DNA of 64,000 bases from Zoroaster sp. YZ-2022 (lineage: Eukaryota; Echinodermata; Asteroidea; Forcipulatida; Zoroasteridae): positions 20,556,212 to 20,620,211 of the forward strand of contig CM055820.1 in assembly GCA_029582265.1 (NCBI GenBank). Direction: 5' to 3'. The position numbers were made by a program, and so were the translations under genes. The notes beneath the pieces were generated by a model. The model was not told the origin of the DNA and did no database searches. It worked only from the letters and a program-made list of their open reading frames with translations. Each line of letters opens with the position of its first letter. Positions within the stretch are counted from its first letter, which is position 1. Below are positions 22,495 to 34,020 of the stretch, in pieces.

Positions 22495-22800
22495 TAATAA
22501 TAATAATAATAAATAATGTGTGGACTTATATAGCGCACGTATCCACCAACTGAGTGGTGCTCAAGGCGCATTATAGTATTACCCCTGCTCATAAGGCTCA
22601 TAAATCATTCGTGAAACCATCTCAGCTCCCTAGGGATTATACAGCTCAATTGCTGCCATTACAGCGCATATAGGGCTAAGCAACCAACTCTGCCCTCACA
22701 GGTACCCATTTAACACCTGGGTGGAGAGAAGCAATTATGGTTAAGCGTCTTGCTCAAGGACACAAGTGTCACGGCTGGGATTCGAACCCACATTCTGCTG
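22495..22800 (-). repeat. tRNA-derived SINE, 5'-truncated
   Basis: Read on the minus strand: a B-box-like gggttcgaatcc, a body with cttgtgtccttgagcaagac and ctgtgagggcagagttgg, then a tail with ccttgagcaccactcagt, tatataagtccacac and (ATT)n. The tRNA 5' half with the A box is missing. A fuller copy is at 60362-60722. The tail resembles that of the LINE at 32.0 kb. Confidence 0.85.
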
Positions 22801-23824
22801 TGTTGCACAGAGATTTTAAAAGCACGTGATATCAATGAAAAATGATATCACATCAGGTACATAGCAATGTCAAATACTTCCCTGTGGGGATTGTTTTTGT
22901 TATTATGTTTTTATTATTTAAAAAATACGATGTACTTTGAGTAGTCAGAAATGCATTGCAGTATTTGTCCTTATGCGCACCGAAGTAAAACATCAATAAC
23001 ACCAAATAAAACAAAAATAAATCTTCATATTTTCGTTCGTTCATTCTCAGAATCAATAAGACTGAAAGGGTTTGCCGTCTGGATTATTTCTGCTCCACTT
23101 ATTGAGAGATTGTTTTGTAATGCATTTTATAATGAAATTCATTAACTAAATTGGCAGATTCCTTACAAATGGCAATTTACACTTTCATATCGGTTATTGT
23201 ATTGTTTTACACGACCATGAAAGTGATCATTGATAATTAAGAATATGTTGTTATGATTAGTTTATTTTTTTTGACTACGGCCTAAACTTGAGTCTGTACA
23301 ATGTTACACATTTTAATTTCTCAAATTGCTCATTCTAAACAGAATTCATTAACTATAGTGACATGTATCCAGTTAATGACATTATAGACTTTAAAATGGG
23401 CTATTGAATGACATAATATATTTGATGTATGGTTTACATGATCATGAAACTGATAATGGCAATTAAGAATTATGCTCTGACTATAGTTCAATGATTTTTC
23501 TTATGACGGTCTCAGGGGCCTGGAACGTGCTACCTCTGGCTGGAGGGCTGTGACCCCTCCCAAAAACTCAAATTTATTAGAAAATCAAACAGAAGGGTTT
23601 CTTTTCAACTGCTGAAGTCAAGAGTGGGTTGAATTGCATAGAAGTGTCCAGAGCACATGTACAGAGTGGCAAATGGCCGACAATTCGTCTCCTATATATA
23701 TACAGCATATTTGTCAAGTTCTGTCAGGGCGGTCACGGTAGATGGTTTAGACCGCAGGCCTATCTCGAATACTCAATGACTTCAGGAAGATGTTGAATTG
23801 CATTTTAAAGTTCAATACGACTGT
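22801..23824. other. Gene-less stretch
   Basis: AT-rich DNA with short ORFs on both strands and no recognisable domain; a tRNA-like fragment (ggtagatggtttagaccgcagg) near 23735-23760. Confidence 0.5.
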
Positions 23825-23832
23825 AAGTCAAT

Positions 23833-24396
23833 GAGGGCTGTGCGTTTTCGGATATTTTTGGAACCGTATATCCGAAATCAAGAAACTTCAGATACCCAGA
23901 TACCCGTTTTAATTTTCAATTTCAACAACACTTTTTTATTAACAGCGCAACAATTAACGTGGACGTTCCCCATGCATAATAATATCCCCTCTATTAACAG
24001 CTCATGGCACACACTCCCAGTGCAGACATAAAGCATGCACTAATCCAATAACTCCTATTCCTATTGGAATCAATAGGCAAACATTGCATCACACTGAATC
24101 AGTTGGAGGAAAGTGTGTGGAAACTGTCTGTAAAATATTACAGAGGCGTTATCTTGTGTAATCTCTTGAATCTCTTCCTGACAAAATTATCTAGTGTAAT
24201 CTCTTGAATCTCTTCTTGACAAAATAAAATTGTAAAAGTGTAAATATTACATTATTCAACTGTCATGGATTTCTGTTGGCACCGCTCAAATGTTAAGTCC
24301 GAATTTTTAAAAATCGTTTACTGGTAATTGGAACTGAAAAATTGAACCGGGTAATGACAGTTTCGGTCGGGTATCCGGGTACCCGGCACAGCCTTA
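23833..24396. mobile_element. 'GGCTGTGC' family DNA element, copy 2
   Basis: Ends gaGGGCTGTGCGTTTTCGG and ...CCCGGCACAGCCTTA, with flanking 8-mers aagtcaat (23825-23832) and aagtcaac (24397-24404), seven of eight identical. It shares its terminal 60-80 bases with the copy at 13894-15119. The 8-bp duplication supports a hAT-type origin. Confidence 0.8.
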
Positions 24397-24404
24397 AAGT
24401 CAAC

Positions 24405-25985
24405 AAATGTCAGCTGTAATTAGTGGCATATTGCTGATCACATTATAATGTGAACCATTCAATTAATGACAAAGTAGCCTACGTTTTTTGCCATACCATT
24501 TTTATATAAAATTATAATTATGTTTATCACAAGATTGTGTTATGGATTCAGAGTGGACTCGGATGCTTGTCGAAGTCCAAACAAATACATTGACTGAGTT
24601 TACAAAACAATCCGGAACGCTTGGTACATGCCCATAGATTTGTACATGTAAATTTGTACCTATAGGGGATTACCACGCACATTCTCCGTGCCAGCATTTG
24701 AGCTGGCTATCATTGGCAGAAATTTTCGGCTCAGAAATGGAGTCTGCGTAAAGAAACACAAATTCATTTAGTATCCGTGTGTTATCAATATGCTGTATCT
24801 CAGTTTGTTCATTCTGAGCCATCTTATAGAAGAACAGAAATAACGTTTGTATTGTTTGCTGGAGTGTAAAACCTTACAGTTGTATGAACATACATCAGTG
24901 CGTATAACCAAGTAGGCCAACCATAAATGGACCTAAAACCTGTTGGGTCAACATACCCGAATCTACATTATATTGGACTTAAATGAGCCCGCAGACATAA
25001 TGAGCTCGCAGACGTCATGGGCCCTCGGACACAATTGGGCCGGGCGTAACGGGTCCGCGGATATAATGGGCCATAATTGGCCTGCTGACATGATGATCCG
25101 TCCGGACATTCCGTATACGTGTAAAGAGTTATGCCATCCGTCTCAGAATTCATATCAAATCCAACTGAGCTCAGCGAAAATGAAGTTGCTCATGCTCATA
25201 CAATCATGATCTTCAAGTTATGGTAAATTTCCGATAGTTAACTTTTATGAATGGGTACCATATAATCGATTAGTTCACAAAATTCGCACAATAACAGTTT
25301 TTCACAGGTATCAATTTTTGAGACCTGCAAATTTCGAGACCTCATTGGTCCGAGACCGAGACGAGACCAATACCACATGGACATCGTTTTATAACAAACA
25401 AAAAGAAAACTAAAAATACAGACGCGCGGGTCTGAGGGGACGTGTGCAGGGACCAGAATCCGGGCACTTTTTTCGGCCTAGGCGTATTTCACAGGTTACC
25501 AAGAGAATTCAGAGCGGCCACCATGGATTTGTATTATTGCGTCACTCATTTGCTAGCAATAACAGCCAGCAAGTTAGGGTGCATTTCTCTTTGCTTAACG
25601 GTTAGCAGCGCTATGAAATAAAAAACAGTAAGCAAAAAATCGGCTGCTTTGCGGCTCTATGAAATTGGGCCATATTATACTTACCGAACTCATCTCACTA
25701 TAAATTATTAATGAGTTTTCTATTAACATACTGGTACTGAAAGACGCACTCTACACCCGTGTTAACCACATTTACTAAAAGTACTGGTATTGTAATTTTC
25801 AAAATTAAAAGTCTGCGTATTTTTCTGTTTAAGAGTTTTGTTATGACACGTATCTGTTGCCTGTGCTATCCTCACACCATAGGTCTATAACAACTAGTTT
25901 AGGTCAAAGTTTATGCGCAGTTTTATGCATACAACACGCTGAGACGGATCCTAGACTCGATAAAATAATGCCGCTTGAAAGGTGT
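24405..25985. other. Gene-poor stretch with repeat fragments
   Basis: It holds a degenerate run of gggcccgcggacataatg-like units (about 24975-25105), a fragment of the foldback family (25405-25470, with acgcgcgggtctgagg) and nothing supportable as a gene. Confidence 0.5.
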
Positions 25986-25991
25986 GGAACA

Positions 25992-26147
25992 CAACCAATC
26001 AAATGAAAGGTTATAAGGCGTTAAGGGAATGTTATATCATTCACAACCAATCAAATGAAAGGTTATAAGTCGTTAAGGGAAGGTTATATCATTCACAACC
26101 AATCAAATGAAAGGTTATAAGGCGTTAAGGGAAGGTTATATCATTGT
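25992..26147. repeat. Three-copy tandem repeat, 52-bp unit
   Basis: The unit cacaaccaatcaaatgaaag... through ...ttatatcatt occurs three times (25992, 26044, 26096), with one or two substitutions per unit. Each carries a CCAAT pentamer. Confidence 0.92.
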
Positions 26148-26802
26148 TTTTTGGTTAAACGTACGGTTCATTTCAACCCTCTAGTTTTCAAGAAATCTAT
26201 CAAAAAATAAACCTGTGCAGTTTGTATCACAATAGGTGGTAACGTTTGAGAAAATTGCGAAAACCTGTAAAATGTTTTGGTATAATGTTTTTATGTTTTA
26301 CAAAAGTTACTGGACGCCAATTTTGGGTAAATTCGACATAGGCTGACAATTCCTCTAAGATGAAATCACTTAAGACAACATCATGTTCAGGATTGTTGAT
26401 ACGTGTACTAACTTTATACCAAGTAATTACAAACAAATTCGTTGATTTGATAATCGGGATATGTATCATGTTGGTAAGTGTGACGTAATTCCAACATAAA
26501 CCACGCCCACTTCACTTATGCTGGCTCCATTGATCCAAGCCCATTGGAAATGCATTGACCATCACCGTTGTGTTTTAAAGACTCGGACTCAAAATTGTAT
26601 GAACAAAGTCAATATCTGCCTCAAGAAGCGTTTTTAAATGTTAAAAATCAAGTAATTTAGGTTAAATTAAACGCACATGTATGCCAGCTTTGGAACTGGA
26701 AGTAGCGAAAAGCCAATGCGCATACTACCAATGCGCGCGCGTATTACGAATCGACTTACCAACAGGATAGACACCACTTTGTGTAAGTTTAAGCATTTCG
26801 AT

Positions 26803-27060
26803 GTGTCATGTCATTGTACATTGTGTCAATAAAAATACTCAGATTTTATTTTAAGCATTCTAATTTGGAAAATGGCTTACGGCCGTCACCCATTTCAAAT
26901 TGAAATACATTTAATCTTCACAAATAAAATCATTTCATTGTGTCATGTCGTTGTCCATTGTATCATTAAAATGCACTCACATTTGATTTTAAGCATTCTA
27001 AGGTAGAAAATGGCTTACGGCCGTCACCCATATCAAATTGAAATGCTTTCAGATTCACTC
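26803..27060. repeat. Two-copy tandem repeat, about 136-bp unit
   Basis: Both copies start gtgtcatgtc and contain the near-identical core atggcttacggccgtcaccc; they differ by scattered substitutions. Confidence 0.85.
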
Positions 27061-28170
27061 AAAAATTACAGCATGTCAGACGAAAACATTCTACAATACA
27101 ATACATTAAATAATTGTGTAATCTGGTAATTACGAAAGGTGTACACTACTTAAATACTTTACTTAACATATTAAAAAACGTCTTTTTAAAGAGGGTACAT
27201 GGACTACCCATAGCTCCGCCATTAACACACGTAAAGTCAAGTCTTCACTATGGGTCATGCCTACAGTTTAAAAAAAAAAAAAATTCTTAGAAGATTATTA
27301 AATAATAATGAAAATGCAACCGTTGTTTTCACGCAAATCACCTTTTTCTCTCCCTCATAAATACTTTTTTTTATATCGGCCTAGATATATAAAGAAAGGT
27401 TAAATTATTCAAGTACTTTTAATCACGTTATCAGTAGTTTTTTACTGTGACAGAATAGTAACCATGACATTTTGTCAGAAATTGAGAATTAACTTTTTTA
27501 CTTTTCTAATAAATCCCAAAGAACGATAGCTGAAAATTGCATTTATAAGTAGTTTCTGTTCATGCTTTGTTTATTTATTGAGAGTTAAAGGTAGACATTG
27601 GTCCCTAAACGGACAGGATGTACCTGAAAATAATTTATAAATTGATACAGAAAAGTAAGCATGCATATTCTGTTGTATACTGATGGCACGGACTAAAGCC
27701 AAATTGTTCTAATTCTCCATCACTGAGCGGCAGCGACTGATCTTCGACAAAAGATTGCTTGTAGCAATTTAAAAGAAAATTGATACATGAAAGTAACATT
27801 TAAATGTTTAATTTTTTTATTTTTATTATTGTTTTTTTTATTTTACTGATGGCGCAGACTCGGCCTCGTAAGCCAATTATTGTTCTAATTCCCCGCTGGG
27901 ACACGGCAGCGATTGATCTTCGACAAAAGATTGCTTGTTGATTGCTTGTATAGATTGCTCATAATTTCTTGATTGTGTTTTCAGCTTTTACAAATCTTGA
28001 TTTCCAAATGCAATTTCATAATAAAATATTTATGGAAATAAAATATTTATGTAGTGGCCTATAAATTAAGGCATAGTTTCCAAACATAAAATACGATTAC
28101 CATGCAACATCCAGATAATCCGTAGGGCTTGTGCGTTCGCCTCCAAAATAACATTTCCCTTACCTTTTGT
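27061..28170. other. Gene-less stretch with a diverged duplication
   Basis: Two related blocks (about 27685-27775 and 27845-27940) share actgatggc..., gcagcgac/gattgatcttcgac and aaaagattgcttg. No gene recognised. Confidence 0.55.
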
Positions 28171-28199
28171 CGGTGGTGGTGGTGGTGGTGGTGGTGGGG
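28170..28199. repeat. (GGT)n microsatellite
   Basis: Eight to nine GGT units in a run. Confidence 0.9.
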
Positions 28200-28496
28200 A
28201 TGATCCACCACTACATTTTTGAATGTTTATTAGGTACAATTCAAATGTAATAACAAAACATGCTGAAATGTTTTACCTAAGCAAACTGGAAAACATACAA
28301 AGTAATGCAGAATGTTGCTCCCGTAGCCTTTATACTTCGCCTCTTTATGAGGATTAAATTACACCTTCTGGAAAATGTAAAATGGATATTAATAGATATA
28401 TTATACAAATTTTTAAAATGACCAGATCCAACATGTTTTGATTTTCACGGAATAACTCACCTCATGAGGGAACAGAGAATGGAAACTAATAGACAC

Positions 28497-28672
28497 GAAT
28501 GGAGTACGAATGGACACCAGAAATAGACTGCAAATAGACTACGAATAGACACCAGAAATAGACTGCAAATAGACTACGAATGGACACCAGAAATAGACTA
28601 CAAATAGACCAGGAATAGACACAAGAAATAGACTGCAAAATAGACTACGAATATACACCAGAAATAGAAGAA
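28497..28672. repeat. Minisatellite, about 35-bp unit, five copies
   Basis: Units of the form gaatagacaccagaaatagactgcaaatagactac, varied by tgg/tag exchange. They create a hydrophobic minus-strand ORF that is not a gene. Confidence 0.88.
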
Positions 28673-29063
28673 CCAAAACCAAGACAGTAATCCTTAAGAC
28701 CTGGAATCCTGTGCTTTTATATTTTAGAACAAAAGGCAGCCCCAAACCTCACAGCGTGACGTCAGATGTTCAGGTAAGTCATCCTCCAATCAATGAATAT
28801 GGATATCCGAAGTAGACCAAATGATCTTCACAGAACGATGGGTCTCAGTGATTGGGGGCTCAGGATATCGTCACGCAAGTTTGCGAGACATGCCGCTAGA
28901 GTGTCATAGCCCGACATTGCTTCCACTTTTCCTGACTCCCGAGAGGCAGGGAGCTCCAGGTTGTAGCTCCTGGATTATCATGGGATCAGCCCAGACGCTC
29001 AGAGCAAAAGAATGCATGATCCATGACACAGGGTGCAAGGGATGTAATAGCTGATACCATAGG
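28673..29063. other. Gene-less stretch
   Basis: Between the minisatellite and the next MITE; a 77-residue ORF here has no recognisable domain. Confidence 0.45.
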
Positions 29064-29319
29064 CATGGGCGGATCCAGAACATTTTTAGGGGGGGGGGCT
29101 GAGAATCAAAAACAATTATTTTTCAGTACTACAAAAATTACAATGAAATAATCAAAGGGAGAGAAAAACAAAGCACAGTGAGGGAATGGGAGAGCGTTCT
29201 CCCCTCCCCTCCCCTCCCCTCTCTCTCTCTCTCTCTTTTTCTCTCCTTTTTTAATTAAAAAAAAAACGATTTTAGGGGGGGCTACAGCCCCCTTAGCCCC
29301 CCCCCCCCGGATCCGCCAA
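29064..29319. mobile_element. MITE-like element with GGCGGATCC ends
   Basis: Ends CATGGGCGGATCC and GGATCCGCCAATG are inverted, followed inward by G- and C-runs, the same style as the nested hAT at 20842-21868. The interior has CCCCT and CT microsatellite tracts. I could not see a convincing target duplication. Confidence 0.65.
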
Positions 29320-29329
29320 TGATTGGTCA

Positions 29330-29648
29330 CCTCTGTATTCCATTTTATAACATGTATTAACAGTTCTTTATTTATACCTTATCCAGGGTATAGCCTGATT
29401 ATCACCCTCATGGCCCAATTTGTCACGATATAAATTGTTCTGGGTTCTTTCCCGTGCACAATGTATTACTACACGGGGCATACAGTGTAACGTCCCATAT
29501 GCGAAGTAGTCCTTGAGCCAGTCGATGATTTCATCAGTGCATTGTATTGACACATAACGTGTGCAACAGTTGTTTATGTTGCTGTTTATCTTTAATTATT
29601 GTACAGCGAGTAATAATATCGTATCTTTTGAGGCTAGGCCTGGGTAAG
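29330..29648. other. Gene-less stretch
   Basis: Nothing recognised; a 61-residue minus-strand ORF without domain. Confidence 0.45.
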
Positions 29649-29649
29649 G

Positions 29650-29905
29650 CTATAAAAAAGTCTCCGGTTTCTGATCATCGGTCGGCTTCAAAATCGGTGC
29701 GGTGACGCGCTTTTTTTCCCATATACAAAGTATGGTGGCTAAGAGAGGCCTCATAAATCGGGCAAACGTTCGTATGTGAAAATGTTTAAAACACAGCACG
29801 TCAGAATTCCAATCGATCCAGCAATTTTGGCTGCAATTGGACATCGTTTCGTAGTAAATAAAAATAAAAATAATTAAAAATGCCGACGCGCGGCTCTGAG
29901 GAGTT
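29650..29905. mobile_element. Foldback-type repeat, 'GGTTTCTGGTC' family, copy 3, truncated
   Basis: It begins agtctccggtttctgatc and carries the family core (gcacgtcagaattccaatcg, ggctgcaattggacat, gccgacgcgcgg). It stops where the ACGTTG-rich element begins at 29906, and its right terminus is not recovered beyond 30885. Confidence 0.7.
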
Positions 29906-30330
29906 CCCTGCTAACATGCATACGTTGGGCCGACGTTGGTGAACGTCGGATAAGTCGGCGTCAAAATACGGACGTTGTACGGACGTTGGCTGAACGTCTT
30001 GTATAGTTCCGGGTAAATTTATAAACGTTGCACTAACGTTGGAAAATGTTGTGCAGTATAATAGGTCTATTTTCAATGTTGGCACAACGTAGCTATAATT
30101 TGGACAACCTAACGTCGGCGCATTATGGTTGTGCCGACGTTGCTTAATGTTGTGCAGTAAAATAGGTCTATTTTCAACGTTGCCACAACGTAGTTGCAAT
30201 GTGTACAACCTAACTACGGCGCATCATACGTTGTGCCGATGTTTGTAAAATTGTGCATTATACGAAGCCAATTTCCAGCTTTGGTACGACGTAATTATAG
30301 TGTGGGCGACGTAACGTCCCGTCGGCGCAC

Positions 30331-30498
30331 ATCTCCATTAAACATTAAATGTTTTGAAAGATGTTCTATTTTGGTTTTTGTTTTGTAGCTGATCAAAATT
30401 TCTGTTGCAGGGTTATTACCCGTGTAACAGGAATTTTGATTGGCTACAAAACAAAAACCCATAGAACATACAGCTTCTTTCAAAATGTTAATGGAGAT
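30331..30498. mobile_element. Foldback MITE, arms about 80 bp
   Basis: The sequence from atctccattaa to ttaatggagat folds on itself almost completely. The arms share tttgaaag, tgttctat, gggtttttgttttgtagc and aggttattaccc-type blocks, with a very short loop near 30415. This is the strongest hairpin in the window. Confidence 0.88.
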
Positions 30499-30505
30499 AT
30501 GAATG

Positions 30506-30640
30506 GTGTCGTGGCCGAGCGGTCTAGCTTACCGGACTCAAGTTCTGACGTCTGCTGAGCAGCAGAATGTGGGTTCGAATCCCGGTTATGACACTTGTGT
30601 CCTTGTGCAAGACACCTAGTGTAATAATGATTTTGTTTAA
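30506..30640 (+). repeat. tRNA-Leu(CAA)-derived SINE
   Basis: The head (30506-30594) folds as a tRNA with a long variable arm: 7-bp acceptor stem GTGTCGT/ATGACAC, A box tggccgagcggtcta, CAA in an anticodon loop ctcaagt, B box gggttcgaatccc. It resembles tRNA-Leu(CAA) but has a mispaired anticodon stem and runs straight into cttgtgtccttgtgcaagac, the SINE body also seen at 22.5 and 60.4 kb. I therefore call it a SINE head and not a tRNA gene. The 3' end is uncertain. Confidence 0.82.
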
Positions 30641-30885
30641 GGTGGTCACTTAAGAATAATGGCAGACAGAATATGTTGTGTAACAAACATATGCTCACAA
30701 TTGGTCATCACGTCAAAAGCAACATCAACTACCCCAACGTACGATCAACACGTTATACAAACGTTTGGCATGCTGACGTCTTTGACGTTGGCCCAATGGA
30801 AAAACTAACGTCAAGGCGACGTCCATTGCCAATGTTAGGCCAACCGTAAATTCTTATGTTGGCCAACGTATGCATGTTAGCAGGG

Positions 30886-31999
30886 TTGTGACTACAAAAT
30901 GGTTTACAAGAAATGGTTTCATTATGATAACTGAAGCTAGAATGCGTATGAAACTTCAAATATGGCTTGCCAGAGGTCCACAAAGGTTAACAGCAAGATG
31001 GACGTGAATGAATAGTTTGCAGAACCAGTTAGCTCTTTCATGGTACTATATCATTGCTGAAGCCAAGGGAACTATAGTGTTAAGATAGCGGGGCATTTGA
31101 GCTTGTATTAACATATCATTTGCATGGACCCTCTCCTTGATTACCATTCATTTCCACTCTGCTCTTCTGAATTGATTCTCGCTTGCAGCTAGCCAACAAA
31201 CAACCTGTTAATAATAACAGCCTCAATCCGTACGGGTTCCTCCTGACTCTTATTCTCGAAAAATCACTTCGGTCCCATTCTGTTGACCGACCATTTGCAT
31301 GATGCTCTGCCAAAGAAGGGAATACCTGTTTGAACACGATTGATATTCTGACCAGCTTAAAAACTAATACGCCTGCAGTCAGTGTTTTTCTTTTCCAGCT
31401 TATTCAACAAATTCAACCATTTTTATATCTCTTATGTGCAAAGAGGATCAGGTGGATGAAACACCAAGGAGTTTTCAACAGTAACCCATGGGAAGGAAGA
31501 ATAATATATTGTGTCTCTTGAGGTGTTTTTTAACTTCTGGCGGGTTCTATCTATGAGAGTTATATTCCTTTCAATATTGGTTTTTCCTTGAAGTGTTTTC
31601 TTTGATCATTGTGTAAACAACATGCAATGTATCACTGGGTGACAAACATCAATATGGCTATCAGCGGTAGATAGCACTGAGTGTGGTATGGCGTGATGGT
31701 ACACTAGGGACCATTGCAAGACGGAATGTAAACTTGTGCATATACGAATGTGACGTCACACGTACTGTTATCTACTATGAACACAATACGTGTGACGTCA
31801 CACGTACTGTTATCTACTATGAACACAATACGTGTGATGTCACATTCGTATATAATAATAAATAATAATAATGAAACTTATAAAGCGCCATCTATCTAGA
31901 AACCTAATCCGAGGCGCTGGTGATAATGAAAAAGACACAAAGATATGGAACATTAGATAAACAAAGATATATATATAAAACAAAATGCACAAAATTAAC
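30886..31999. other. Gene-less stretch with CRE-type repeats
   Basis: No gene recognised. It holds the palindromic TGACGTCA repeat (31741-31852), a short retroelement tail (about 31850-31925, gcgcc...(AAT)n) and unique-looking DNA. Confidence 0.5.
31741..31852. repeat. Tandem 42-bp CRE-containing units inside a palindrome
   Basis: Two identical 42-bp units (31750 and 31792) and a partial third each start with GTGACGTCACACG, a full cAMP-response-type palindrome. The outer arms tatacgaatgtgac and its mirror gtcacattcgtata close the block. Confidence 0.85.
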
Positions 32000-32325
32000 A
32001 TAATAATAATAATAATAATAAAGATTTTTAGCGCGCACATATCCACCCTGCTGGGCGCTCAAGGCGCGGAAGTTCGCAATCATTATTGCAATCATTATCG
32101 CAATCATTATCGCAATCATTATTACATTCATTATAAGCTTGCACAAAAAGGTGAGTTTTCAAAAGTTTTTTGAAAGAATTAAAATGGTTACACAGTCTTA
32201 AACTTTGTGGAAGCATATTCCAAAGGGAAGGGGCTGCAACAGAAAAAGCCCTATCCCCAAAAGTTTTACAAGTTCCATGTGGTACAGTAAGGAAGTTTTG
32301 GTTTGCTGAGCGTAGTCCACTACGA

Positions 32326-33830
32326 TTAGAGTTGTGAATGGTAAGAAGATCTTGAATATATGAAGGTGAGTTGCCATGTAGAGCTTTCCATGTAAGAAGA
32401 CATATCTTGAAAACTATCCGTTGTTGAACTGGGAGCCAGTGTAATTGCTTCAGTAAGGATGTTATATGATCTGACTTTATGAATCATAAATATAGTCCTT
32501 GCCGCAGCATTTTGGATTAATTGAGGTCTGTGAATAAGGTTTTTAGGTATTCCATAGAGCAAAGCATTACCACAATGAGATGATATGAAAGCATGAATCA
32601 ATTTCTCAGTACTCTCTTTTGACAGAAGTTTGCGTATACTCTTAATATTCCGGAGATGAAAATAACAAATTTGACAAATTTTATTAACATGTGATTTCAT
32701 GGACATTTCGTCATCAAAAACAATACCAAGATTGCGAACTTTGGAAATTAGCCAAGATAACGCTCTCACCGACTTAACAGACTTTGATATAATGTGTTTC
32801 CTTTGATTTTTGGATGATATGATCAACAGCTCAGTTTTATCATCATTGAGTTTTAATTTGTTAGACTTCATCCAATGCTTAATCTCAATAACACAATTCT
32901 CTGTTCAGTCCACTGCGGATTGCTCATCTCCAGGCAGTTTTGGGTTAAATGACAAATACAGCTGAGTGTCATCAGCATAAAGATGGACTTGCAAATTGTA
33001 TCTGTGAGCTATGTTGGTGATGGGGCCAGTATATATTATGAAGAACAGGGGGCCGAGTATAGATCCTTGTGGTACACCACACAAAAGTGGAATATCCGAA
33101 GATAATGTACCATTTATTCAGACAGATTGAGTCCTGTTGTGTAAATATGACCGAATCCAGTTCAGTGCGGATGATGTAATGCCAGCAGCAGCTTCAAGAC
33201 GAGAAAGTAATATCTCTTGATCAACCGTATCAAAGGCTGCTGATAAATCAAGCAGTACAAGAAATACAGATTTTTTGTCGTCAAGATCACGAAGAATGTC
33301 ATTTTGGACACGGATTAATGCCGTCTCCGTACCATGGTATTTCCTGTAGGCTGATTAAAGATGATTGAAAAGATTGTGCTTAAACATGTGATCAGATATC
33401 TGTGAGGCAACTGCTTTTTCAATAATTTTTTAAATGAATGCTAAATTTGACACAGGTCTATAATTTTTCAAGACCTCCTGGTCGAGAGATGCCTTTTTCA
33501 GCAAAGGTCTAACAAGAGCCTGTTTCATCATGTGTGGGAAAGTGGCAGTTTCTAGTGACAGGTTTACAATATTTGTGATAGTTGGAAGAACAATATCCAA
33601 ATGAATTTTCAAAATGGAGGTTGGCAGCGGGTCGAGATCACATGATTTACTCGGCGAAGATGTAATTAGTTTTCCAACTTCTTGCTCCGAGACTGGTGTA
33701 AATTTCTCCAAAAATGAGATCTCCTTCTTACTTTGTGTCCTCTCAATATTAACATTTTGAGTGACTGTATTAGTGTCCAGTTGTTCACGAATCTTGGATA
33801 TCTTAGCCATGAGAAGAAACTGCAGAATCC
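32326..33830 (-). pseudogene. LINE reverse transcriptase
   Basis: Minus-strand fragments in order. SPSKSCDLDPLPTSILK and LKNYRPVSNLAFI (RT motifs 0-1) lie near 33430-33690. SAAFDTVDQE (motif A) is near 33220. GVPQGSILGP (motif B) and LYADDTQLYLSF with the catalytic YADD are near 32960-33080. The 181-residue C-terminal part has KLNDDKTELLI, VRNLGIVFD and the thumb region. Several frame changes separate them (around 32880, 33120, 33350-33430). The motif style is that of CR1/L2-group LINEs. The enzyme would prime reverse transcription on nicked target DNA; this copy is dead. Confidence 0.88.
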
Positions 33831-34020
33831 TTCAGTTAACTTTCCAACATCATTGTGCCGTGGTAATTTGGGTGAGCCTTTATTTTGCAAAAGTTCTTCA
33901 ATAACTTGAAAAAGTGCTTTTTGATCATCACAAGCGTTAATTTTGTTCTTGTAGAAGGAAGATTTTGCCTTTTCTATAAGTTTTGTGACACAGAGCCGCT
34001 GCGCTTGGAATAATCTCCTA

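Larger units (their letters stand above)
29906..30885. mobile_element. ACGTTG-rich DNA element carrying two nested elements
   Basis: Perfect 23-bp inverted ends (CCCTGCTAACATGCATACGT... at 29906-29928, mirrored at 30863-30885). The subterminal DNA is filled with degenerate acgttg/caacgt units in both directions, including repeated gttgtgcagtaaaataggtc blocks. It contains a foldback (30331-30498) and a SINE (from 30506). No transposase is visible. No clear target duplication was found. Confidence 0.85.

Noticed and set aside
30506..30594. Functional tRNA-Leu(CAA) gene
   Set aside because: The anticodon stem is mispaired and the sequence continues into a SINE body shared with two other loci.
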